This document shows positions 8,958 through 16,002 of a stretch of 40,622 nt of DNA, in pieces. Position 1 is the stretch's first letter; each line of letters opens with the position of its first letter. Under the pieces are notes generated by a model that worked only from the letters and a program-made list of their open reading frames with translations, was not told the DNA's origin and ran no database searches. This DNA is from Bacteroidota bacterium (GTDB lineage: Bacteria > Bacteroidota > Rhodothermia > Rhodothermales > UBA10348), in NCBI GenBank assembly GCA_022567305.1, contig JADFHF010000004.1, forward strand, positions 1 through 40,622, given 5' to 3'. A program made the position numbers and the translations under genes.

Positions 8958-9848
8958 ATGCATGAAGAAATCAATATCGCAGGATGTTGCAACCAGGCAA
9001 CGACGGTCGAACGGACTTCGAGTAGCGTCGACGAAGCTCGCGAAAATCGTATTGATCCGACGGATGGAGAGCAAATCAAACAGCTTGTGAAAGAGCGTTA
9101 TGGGCACGCGGCAACACAAGGCACAGGATGCGGATGCGGCACCGATAGCAATGAACCAGAATTTTCATTCGTCGGGACGGAGTATGAAGGCCAGGAAGGG
9201 TATGTGGCCGAAGCCGATTTGGGTCTCGGCTGTGGCGTGCCGACTGAATTGGCAGACATAAAGCCAGGCGATACGGTTCTCGACCTCGGATCGGGCGCAG
9301 GCATCGACGCCTTCATCGCGCGAAATGAAACTGGCGAAGAAGGCGAAGTCATTGGTGTGGACTTTACCCCCGAGATGATTCAAAAAGCCACAGAAAATGC
9401 CACGAAACTAGGCTTTGACAATGTCAGATTCCTGGAAGGGGACATTGAGAATTTGCCTATCGACGACGAGAGTGTTGACGTCATTATCAGCAATTGTGTT
9501 CTCAATCTTGTGCCGCACAAACAAAAGGCATTTTCTCAGATGTATCGCGTGCTGAAAACCGGCGGGCATTTTACTGTCTCCGACATCGTCGTCGAGGGGG
9601 ATCTTCCGGATCCGCTAAGGGAATCTGCCGCGCTCTACGCCGGGTGTGTATCGGGAGCCAGTGAACGCGAGGACTATTTGCAACTGCTGCGAGAGGCGGG
9701 ATTCGACGAGGTCAGTGTCGTACGAGAGCACACGATCAACATTGCCGATGAAATCCTGTTGGAAATGGCCACAGAACAAGAAGTGGCTGTATTCAGGGAA
9801 TCGGGGGGACTATCGAGTGTGACCGTGACGGGTTTTCGTCGGGACTAG
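8958..9848 (+). CDS. arsM: Arsenite S-adenosylmethionine methyltransferase
   Basis: A 296-residue class I SAM methyltransferase that converts As(III) to methylated, partly volatile arsenicals. The SAM loop VLDLGSGAGID lies at 107-117 with the acidic VIGVD at 131-135. Cysteines C92 (GLGCG), C180 (ISNCVLN) and C230 (YAGCVSGA) match the three conserved arsenic ligands of the family (C72, C174, C224 in Cyanidioschyzon ArsM). Extra cysteines occur at the N-terminus (C10, C11; C58, C60). Start ATG 8958 follows a purine-rich GGGGGGAAGAG; a TTG at 8943 would add five residues. It follows arsR closely and is surely in its operon. No arsenite efflux gene is near, so detoxification here seems to rely on methylation. 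The stop codon overlaps the convergent neighbour's stop in CTAG. Confidence 0.95.
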   Translation: MHEEINIAGCCNQATTVERTSSSVDEARENRIDPTDGEQIKQLVKERYGHAATQGTGCGCGTDSNEPEFSFVGTEYEGQEGYVAEADLGLGCGVPTELADIKPGDTVLDLGSGAGIDAFIARNETGEEGEVIGVDFTPEMIQKATENATKLGFDNVRFLEGDIENLPIDDESVDVIISNCVLNLVPHKQKAFSQMYRVLKTGGHFTVSDIVVEGDLPDPLRESAALYAGCVSGASEREDYLQLLREAGFDEVSVVREHTINIADEILLEMATEQEVAVFRESGGLSSVTVTGFRRD

Positions 9849-10657
9849 GTCAACCACATGTCGAATGTGCGGCGGTACTTCCGGGTCAAAGGATGGGCTT
9901 CGCCAAGCAAAGTAAATAGGGCAACGCCAATCTTTCTGGCTCCGTCATCGTCTATGATTCGATTTATTTTCAATACTTCGATAATCGAAACCAGCACTCC
10001 TTCCAGGTCGCCTTCTTCCATGGCCTTGGAAGCGTTCAGGTATTCGTCTCGTCCTTCTTCGGCCGCTTGCATGGCCGGATCTTGGTGCTTGGATTTGAAC
10101 TCGACGAGCAATTGAACGGATTCTTCAAGACCACTGAAACGGGGATCATCAGAAATCGATTTTGCGAGTTCGGCTGCCCGATCAAGATCCTGAAAGACGA
10201 GTAATCGCGCGAGTAGACCTGCAGCATGAACGTCGTTCGGGTTTTCCTCTCTAAGCGATTCGAGGATTCCGATCGCTTGCTCATCCTGTCCGTTCGCAAT
10301 GAAATCTTCCGCCTGTGCAAGCTGAGTTTTCGTTTCACTCGGAACGGCCTCCTCAAGCCATTTCCGGACCGCGATTTCGGGAAGGGCCCCAGTAAATTCG
10401 CTTACAACGATGCCATCGACGAACAGCTTTACGGCCGGAATTCCACGTATTCCATACTGCATCGATACTTCGGGGTGCTGATCCGTGTCGACTTTGGCGA
10501 GTCTCCACTCGCCGTTTTGCTCAGCTTCAAGTTTCTCGAGTACGGGGCCCAGAACCCGGCAGGGACCACACCACTCAGCCCAGAAATCCACCAGAATGGG
10601 GACTTCAGAACTGGCTTCAATCACGTCTTCTTGAAAGTTTTGAACCTCAACACTCAT
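9845..10657 (-). CDS. ybbN: Thioredoxin-domain protein with C-terminal TPRs (YbbN/CnoX family)
   Basis: A 270-residue protein with an N-terminal thioredoxin fold (about 1-108) and a helical TPR-like half (about 115-270). The active site is a full WCGPC (C30, C33), followed by the cis-proline segment GIRGIPAVKLF. In E. coli the homologue CnoX/YbbN has lost the second active-site cysteine and serves as a holdase working with GroEL; here the intact pair suggests real oxidoreductase activity next to any chaperone role. Cytoplasmic; no signal peptide. Start ATG at 10657 sits directly before the beta strand of the fold. It is convergent with arsM and shares the four bases CTAG with its stop. Length is close to the family norm (about 280). 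Confidence 0.9.
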   Translation of the reverse strand: MSVEVQNFQEDVIEASSEVPILVDFWAEWCGPCRVLGPVLEKLEAEQNGEWRLAKVDTDQHPEVSMQYGIRGIPAVKLFVDGIVVSEFTGALPEIAVRKWLEEAVPSETKTQLAQAEDFIANGQDEQAIGILESLREENPNDVHAAGLLARLLVFQDLDRAAELAKSISDDPRFSGLEESVQLLVEFKSKHQDPAMQAAEEGRDEYLNASKAMEEGDLEGVLVSIIEVLKINRIIDDDGARKIGVALFTLLGEAHPLTRKYRRTFDMWLT

Positions 10658-10741
10658 TGTGAACGTAGCTTAGGGCGCTCTTTCGGATAATTCGAGAAAC
10701 GGACCCAATAGGCTATTTATTTTATTATTTAAGTCTGAATT

Positions 10742-11872
10742 ATGATTACACCGGGAATACGGACAGGATTCCTGTTCACGGCTTCTTTGATGTTGCTTGT
10801 GGTGACTGGCTTTGACCCACAACCTCAAGAACACCCTTACAATCCAACCAGCGATTCACTTCGATACGAAGGGGAGGTGCACATCAGAAACGTCAAGCAG
10901 CTGACCTTTGGGGGAAACAACGCAGAAGCCTATTGGAGCTTCGATGACGAGCATCTCGTTTTCCAAAGTGATTGGGCGGACATCAATGGCCAGGGATGCG
11001 ATCAGATTTATATCATGGATCCTGAAACGGTGGGTACTGGCGGGTCGAGCGATTATCAATTGGCTTCGACGGGACTCGGCCGCACGACGTGTTCCTTTTT
11101 CATGCCGGGTAATGAGAAGGTGATTTATGGTTCGACCCACGAATCATCGCGGGAATGCCCTCCACCTGTAATGTTCGGTCTAGGCAGGTATGTTTGGCCG
11201 ATTTACGAAGCGTACGATATATATATCGCCAACACCGATGGGAGCGAAGTTGAACTTTTTATAGGAGGATCCGGATACGATGCAGAAGCAACCGTTTCTC
11301 CTGACGGAAAGTACATCGTTTTCACGTCGACACGATCCGGAGATCTGGAGTTATGGCGCTACGATATGAAAACCGGAGACCTGCTTCAATTGACAGATGA
11401 TCTGGGTTACGACGGAGGTGCGTTCTTTTCCAGGGACTCACAACAGATCGTCTGGCGTGCAAGTCGGCCTACCGGAGAACATGCCGAGGTCTATAAGTCG
11501 CTACTACAGGATAATCTCGTAGAACCGAGTGAATTGAATATTTTTGTTGCGGACATCGACGGTTCTAATGTCCGCCAGGTGACGAATCTACCGGGGGCGA
11601 ATTGGGCACCGTTTTTTCATCCGGACGGTGACCGTATTCTTTTTACGTCGAATCATAACTCCTTATCCGAAGGCGGGCGTCTGTTTGCGGTCTTTATGAT
11701 TGGGACCGACGGGGAGGGGCTGACACAAATCACTCACTCCGGTCGGTTTGATGCCTTTCCCATGTTTTCCTACGATGGAACGCGCCTTGTATTCTCATCG
11801 AACAGAAATGGCTCGCGTACAGACTCCGATGACACGAACGTATTTGTAGCAGATTGGGTAGAAAGTCCGTGA
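10742..11872 (+). CDS. Secreted PD40/TolB-like beta-propeller protein
   Basis: A 376-residue protein with a signal peptide at residues 1-24 (hydrophobic core LFTASLMLLVVTG) and no lipobox. The rest is a series of PD40 blades, recognisable by the pattern aspartate-glycine followed by an ILFTSNR-like strand: FDDEHLVFQS, SPDGKYIVFTS, SRDSQQIVWRA, HPDGDRILFTS and SYDGTRLVFSS. At least five or six blades are present, so it should form a periplasmic or secreted propeller. Such proteins are abundant in Bacteroidota/Rhodothermota; some accompany peptidases or Tol-like systems, but no partner adjoins here, so the role is open. The AT-rich stretch before ATG 10742 (TTATTTTATTATTTAAG) fits a promoter without a ribosome-site motif. 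Convergent with the receiver gene 15 bases downstream. Confidence 0.85.
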   Translation: MITPGIRTGFLFTASLMLLVVTGFDPQPQEHPYNPTSDSLRYEGEVHIRNVKQLTFGGNNAEAYWSFDDEHLVFQSDWADINGQGCDQIYIMDPETVGTGGSSDYQLASTGLGRTTCSFFMPGNEKVIYGSTHESSRECPPPVMFGLGRYVWPIYEAYDIYIANTDGSEVELFIGGSGYDAEATVSPDGKYIVFTSTRSGDLELWRYDMKTGDLLQLTDDLGYDGGAFFSRDSQQIVWRASRPTGEHAEVYKSLLQDNLVEPSELNIFVADIDGSNVRQVTNLPGANWAPFFHPDGDRILFTSNHNSLSEGGRLFAVFMIGTDGEGLTQITHSGRFDAFPMFSYDGTRLVFSSNRNGSRTDSDDTNVFVADWVESP

Positions 11873-11887
11873 GTGGCTTGCCCCAAT

Positions 11888-12277
11888 CTAATTCTTTTCA
11901 GCAGCTCGATTGAGCGACTCGGCCGCAACCCTTAGCTTTTCTCTGAGCGTTTCCAGGACGAAGGGCTTGGAAATGTAATCGTCCATTCCAGCTTCCAGGC
12001 ATCGAAGGCGATCTGCATCCATTGCATTCCCCGTAAGTGCAATGATGTGTGCCCGATGCCCCGACGATTCCTCGCTTCGGATAACTTCGGAAGCTTCTAT
12101 TCCGCCCATCGTTGGCATATTGACGTCCATCAGGATGATGTCATATTGAGTCGAGCCGGTTGCCTCGACCGCCAACGTACCATCGGATACGACGTCGGCC
12201 GGATAGGCTAATTTCTCAAGCATTCTCGCGACAACCTTCTGATTGATAAGGTTGTCTTCGGCTACAAGTATGTGCAC
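11888..12277 (-). CDS. Stand-alone response-regulator receiver domain
   Basis: A 129-residue CheY-like receiver without an output domain. The acidic pair E7-D8, phosphoacceptor D51 (IILMDVNMP), the switch threonine in ALTGNAM and the lysine in SKPF are all present, so phosphotransfer should work. The sequence style (MDVNMPTMGGIEASEVIR, AMDADRLRCLEAGMDDYISKP) resembles the C-terminal receiver of hybrid histidine kinases rather than CheY, so it may be a detached phosphorelay module. The only plausible start is GTG at 12277. No histidine kinase is in the window. It lies 178 bases downstream of ccmF on the same strand. Confidence 0.88.
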   Translation of the reverse strand: MHILVAEDNLINQKVVARMLEKLAYPADVVSDGTLAVEATGSTQYDIILMDVNMPTMGGIEASEVIRSEESSGHRAHIIALTGNAMDADRLRCLEAGMDDYISKPFVLETLREKLRVAAESLNRAAEKN

Positions 12278-12455
12278 GGTAGGTATGAGGAGTGATCATC
12301 GGACAAGGGCATGCCGACCGGGCTTCAGATAACTAATTAGAACGAATACCGTCAGGAAAAGCAAAATTCGAGCCCGATCGTCGACCGCTCAGAATGGGCT
12401 CAGAGCGGGTTCAACCGATCTCGAAAGAGGACTTGAACCAGGCTCCCAGAAAAGA

Positions 12456-14918
12456 CTATGCGGCTCGGGGTCCCCTGGAAACGTCGAATCGGACGTCGAG
12501 TGCGCGACGGTAAATCGAAAGGCAGAATCCGAAGGAAAGAATGATAAATCCGATCCAGACAAAATTGATGAAGGGTTTCTCCGAGGCCTGGACCACCAGC
12601 CAGTCTTCAGGTACGGATTCGATACCCTCGACCTGCAGGGTGATGGCTCCGTTGTCGACATTCATTCCCGTAAAGCCCAGTGCCAGGCCCCATTCCTCAT
12701 CTCGGACGGGGATGATGTTCACGGAGCGATTTTGCATGATCATGTAGACCGGTTTCAACTCACGCGTTTCCAGCGTCTGCAGATTGGTAATCTCAAGTAC
12801 GGCTCCGACTGCGATTTCGGTCGAATCCGTCTGATGGGCTTGAACGCCGTCCACGTCGTAATCAACAAATTTGATCAGGAACGCATTGTCACCGACGACG
12901 GCAGAATCTCCGCGGGCGAGATTCAACTGCGTGCCTCCTGATTCATCGCCGGAGGAGAACATGATATTTGGCGTTACGGTGATGAATAGGTCTTTCTCCA
13001 GAAACGTGTGCGTATCCGGATTCTGAATCCACTGGTCGCTACTGCTTTTATAGACGACCGGGGATGACGTGAAGGACCGCCCCCTTGGATCTACAAATTC
13101 AAGCTCATACGTCGGTTTACCTTCCTCGTCGGTGCCGTGCCCCGTGTAGCTCACGGTGTACCCGTTAATGACTCTTGTTTCCCCAAGTGCCAGGATGAAA
13201 TTGTCTCGGCTCTCCCCAATTTGAACACCGGTATCTCGAACGATCGGGTTGCTGAATCCCGAAGAGGCGATGATCCCCAGGACAAATACAGCAAATCCTA
13301 CATGAGCTAAGGAACCACCGGCCATTTTCAGATTCCCTCGAACCACCCGCCAGAACACAATTAAATTGCCGTAGAAGGCGAAAAACGCCACGAATGTCAG
13401 GAGGAGAAGCAGTATGCCGAGCGCATTCGTGCTCCAAAACGAGGACAGACCGTCAAGTAGCGATGCCTGATTGAGCGAGCCGGACGTACTCGCTGCCGCC
13501 CTCGTCATCATGGCGGCGCGCTCCGAGAAAGGCGAGAAAATCAAGATCGCGAGCGTACTGAATAATGAAAGCAAAACCGGCTTGATCATCACCTTGTTTA
13601 CATTGGCGACGGTCATCCGATTCCACCAGAATAGCTGCCCGATCCCGGCCAGGAAAACGACCAGGATCATCAGCGGTAGCGTCCACCTGTTATAAAAAGC
13701 GAGCGGTACACTGGACGGATTGTCTCGAAAAATTCGCCCGATAATGGGAGCGCTGGTGCCGAGCAGTACGACGGCAGCAACGGCCATGAGGATCATGGCT
13801 CCCGCGAAAGTCAGGAATTCCCTGGACAGCAATTCGGGTTCGTTTTCGGGGACGGGTAACTCCTTCATTCGATAAACAAAGAGACCGAATCCGAGGATGC
13901 CGATCGTGAGAATCCAGACGAGAAGTTGATTGTAAAGACCCAGGTCTACGAAAGAGTGAACCGAAATATCACCCAGGATCCCGCTACGCGTAAGAAACGT
14001 CGAGTAGATGACCAATATGTACGCCAGGATGCAGAGGAATAGTGACGCCTTCTGGCTGTGGCCGCTTCGCTTCTGGATGATCATCGTGTGCACGGCGCCA
14101 ATGCCCACGAGCCACGGCACGAGGGACGAGTTTTCGACCGGATCCCAGGCCCAGTATCCACCGAACGAGAGCGTGATGTACGCCCAGTATCCACCCAGTA
14201 TAATTCCGATCCCAAGAGCCAGTACACCAAATAGTGTCCAGGGCAATGCGGGGCGTACCCACTGGGTATATCGCTTCTTCCAGAGCGCGGTTATCGCAAA
14301 TGCGAAGGGCACCATCATGGCGGCAAAGCCGGAAAAGAGAATCGGCGGGTGAATAACCATCCAGTAGTTTTGAAGCAGGTCATTCAGACCCTGTCCATCT
14401 GTAGGAATAATACCGGCCTGAATCATCGGGGCACTAGGAAACTTCTGAATCAGCGTCACGAACGGTGAAATCCCGAGGGTGAATGCGCCGAGGTCGAGTC
14501 CGGCGACCATGGTGAGAAGAAAAAATTGGGACAGGGCCATGACCGCCATCACGGGGCCTTCGTACGCTTTGGCTAGTCGAATGACCGCCAGACCTACAAA
14601 GCCGTTCATCACGATCCAAAGCAAGAAGGAGCCTTCCTGGCCGGCCCAGCTTGCGGCGACGAGATAGTCGAGTGGTAAGCTGACAGACGTATGCTCGTAG
14701 ACGTACGCGTACTGGAACTGATGGGTCACATTGAGAAACATCAGTAAGCCGAATGCGGCCGTGGAGGCGAGCGCCGAGAGCGCCCAGAGATATCTGCCAT
14801 ACCGTTTCCACTGATCGACGTGGTCGTCGATTTCAGATCGTTTCAGATAGGCGTATCCCGAAAGCGCCGTGCCCGTGAGGGCGATCAGGAGTAGAATTTT
14901 TCCGGCGATTCCAATCAT
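12456..14918 (-). CDS. ccmF: Cytochrome c haem lyase subunit CcmF
   Basis: An 820-residue polytopic inner-membrane protein that, with CcmH-type partners, joins haem to apocytochrome c at the outer face of the membrane. The tryptophan-rich haem-handling motif is clear (YWAWDPVENSSLVPWL at about residues 252-268), as is the early WAGQEGSFLLW (about 90-100). Numerous membrane helices follow to about residue 560, then a large periplasmic domain (about 575-780) and a last helix near the C-terminus before a short arginine-rich tail. At 820 residues it is longer than E. coli CcmF (647), as is usual in Bacteroidota/Rhodothermota because of the enlarged periplasmic domain. Other ccm genes are not next to it. 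The start ATG 14918 lies about 45 bases past the terminator-like end of the structured RNA. Confidence 0.93.
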   Translation of the reverse strand: MIGIAGKILLLIALTGTALSGYAYLKRSEIDDHVDQWKRYGRYLWALSALASTAAFGLLMFLNVTHQFQYAYVYEHTSVSLPLDYLVAASWAGQEGSFLLWIVMNGFVGLAVIRLAKAYEGPVMAVMALSQFFLLTMVAGLDLGAFTLGISPFVTLIQKFPSAPMIQAGIIPTDGQGLNDLLQNYWMVIHPPILFSGFAAMMVPFAFAITALWKKRYTQWVRPALPWTLFGVLALGIGIILGGYWAYITLSFGGYWAWDPVENSSLVPWLVGIGAVHTMIIQKRSGHSQKASLFLCILAYILVIYSTFLTRSGILGDISVHSFVDLGLYNQLLVWILTIGILGFGLFVYRMKELPVPENEPELLSREFLTFAGAMILMAVAAVVLLGTSAPIIGRIFRDNPSSVPLAFYNRWTLPLMILVVFLAGIGQLFWWNRMTVANVNKVMIKPVLLSLFSTLAILIFSPFSERAAMMTRAAASTSGSLNQASLLDGLSSFWSTNALGILLLLLTFVAFFAFYGNLIVFWRVVRGNLKMAGGSLAHVGFAVFVLGIIASSGFSNPIVRDTGVQIGESRDNFILALGETRVINGYTVSYTGHGTDEEGKPTYELEFVDPRGRSFTSSPVVYKSSSDQWIQNPDTHTFLEKDLFITVTPNIMFSSGDESGGTQLNLARGDSAVVGDNAFLIKFVDYDVDGVQAHQTDSTEIAVGAVLEITNLQTLETRELKPVYMIMQNRSVNIIPVRDEEWGLALGFTGMNVDNGAITLQVEGIESVPEDWLVVQASEKPFINFVWIGFIILSFGFCLSIYRRALDVRFDVSRGPRAA

Positions 14919-14961
14919 CTCGGTCTGGTCGTAAACGCAGTCTTATGCACGGCGATTGAGC

Positions 14962-15172
14962 AAAAAAAAGCACCACCCGCCACGGCGGATATGAAGAACC
15001 TCTTCATATCACAGTGGGTACCGCTCATTTTCTTCTAACTTCCTCGGCAACGCGAACACGTCGCGTTAGATCCACGAAGGACTTGAGGCCTGTCGTCTAA
15101 ACCTGAAGGATGGTTCCCAATAAGAAATTGTTAGGTTCTTACTATTGCGCCCGAAGCGGGGTAGTGCCAGAT
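14962..15172 (-). ncRNA. ssrS: Structured RNA after zapA, probable 6S RNA
   Basis: No ORF fits this stretch, yet the minus-strand RNA is highly structured. The 5' arm (15156-15167) pairs with the 3' arm (14970-14980) over 11 base pairs with one bulge, and the 3' arm is followed by eight U (14962-14969). Inside, CTAAC...GTTAG extends a long rod with internal loops, and apical hairpins include AACGCG/CGCGTT and a 10-bp GATATGAAGA/TCTTCATATC stem. Length near 200, a rod with bubbles, and position right after zapA (as ssrS in proteobacteria) fit 6S RNA, the inhibitor of RNA polymerase holoenzyme. I did not recognise a diagnostic primary sequence. The 5' arm can also fold locally with TACTATTG/CAATAGTA (15140-15181), so a leader/attenuator of ccmF is the alternative. 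Confidence 0.55.
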
Positions 15173-15209
15173 CCAATAGTACGCCCGAACCTGCCTGGAA
15201 TCAAGGCGA

Positions 15210-15503
15210 CTAGCTGGCTACAAGCGCCGCAGACAACGTCTTCTCCAGTTCATCAAGCTGTTCGTTAACCTCTTCTCCTGGATCGTGATTCGACGAGTGC
15301 TCGATGAACAGCTCTTCGGTAATGGCCAGCGCCGTGATGACCGAAGCGGTTAGATCGGACTGTTCCGGATGGGCTACCTTGAATGCCTGCATTTTCTCAT
15401 CCAGATACTCGGCCATCTCTTCCGTTGCTGTTTCCTTTCCTTCTGCCACGCGCAGCGTGTATTCTTTGCCGAGTAATTGTATCCGAACCGGAATCTGTGT
15501 CAT
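15210..15503 (-). CDS. zapA: Cell division protein ZapA
   Basis: A 97-residue cytoplasmic protein of the ZapA family, which bundles FtsZ filaments at the division ring. The N-terminal beta segment is typical (IPVRIQLLGKEYTLRVAEGKE), followed by the long dimerisation helix beginning TEEMAEYLDEKMQAF and an acidic coiled-coil tail. Length is normal. Start ATG 15503 is the first possible. It follows the small coiled-coil gene by 23 bases and pheT before that, an order common in Bacteroidota, so it probably belongs to the pheST transcript. A structured RNA follows. Confidence 0.9.
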   Translation of the reverse strand: MTQIPVRIQLLGKEYTLRVAEGKETATEEMAEYLDEKMQAFKVAHPEQSDLTASVITALAITEELFIEHSSNHDPGEEVNEQLDELEKTLSAALVAS

Positions 15504-15526
15504 GATTATCAGGCGGGCTGGTTTAT

Positions 15527-15931
15527 TCAGTCACTGACTTGACCCGAAGGCGAGGGGCTTGAATCGGAATGTTTGACCAGATCGATGGATCGGTCGATGG
15601 CTTCGATATACCCCTCAATCTGCGACCGAAGCACATCAGGGCTCTCGGTAAACACGATTGAAGTACCATCGACAGAACCCGGTTCCTCTGCGCGTAGCGA
15701 ATCGATCTGCTTGTGAAGCGAGGTATTTTCTTCCCGAAGTCGATAAAGCTCTTTTACGGTGAAATCAATTCGATCTTTCAGTCTTCGTAAAGAGTTGGCG
15801 CCCTTCTGACGAGAAGAACCTCGAGATTTCTGGTCAGTCTGACCCGCGTTCGATCCGTTGGAGCCTTCAAACATATTCTGCTGAGCAGGTGGTTGAACCT
15901 CAGGTTCGCTCGCTTCGCGCTCGATTGTCAT
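15527..15931 (-). CDS. Small coiled-coil protein between pheT and zapA
   Basis: A 134-residue soluble protein. Residues 1-45 are low-complexity (Ser, Gly, Gln) and probably disordered; residues about 47-80 form a coiled coil (LRRLKDRIDFTVKELYRLREEN...); a short helical region with ESPDVLRSQIEGYIEAIDRSIDLV follows before a Ser/Pro-rich tail. I do not recognise a named domain. Bacteroidota often carry a coiled-coil gene at this very place before zapA, and a role alongside ZapA in division (ZapB-like) is a reasonable but unproven inference. Confidence 0.75.
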   Translation of the reverse strand: MTIEREASEPEVQPPAQQNMFEGSNGSNAGQTDQKSRGSSRQKGANSLRRLKDRIDFTVKELYRLREENTSLHKQIDSLRAEEPGSVDGTSIVFTESPDVLRSQIEGYIEAIDRSIDLVKHSDSSPSPSGQVSD

Positions 15932-16002
15932 TCCAGTTCAAGTAATCTTGGAGTCGAGAGAGCCGGTGGGTTGTTCGGCAGCGTGTTGAGGAATATAAGG
16001 TC

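Noticed and set aside
14962-15181. Cobalamin riboswitch, because of CCACTGTGA in the minus-strand RNA
   Set aside because: The surrounding conserved B12-riboswitch boxes are missing and the downstream gene is ccmF, which is not a usual target.
14962-15181. tmRNA or RNase P RNA in the same spacer
   Set aside because: No CCA end or tag ORF and none of the RNase P core motifs are visible; the length is also too short.
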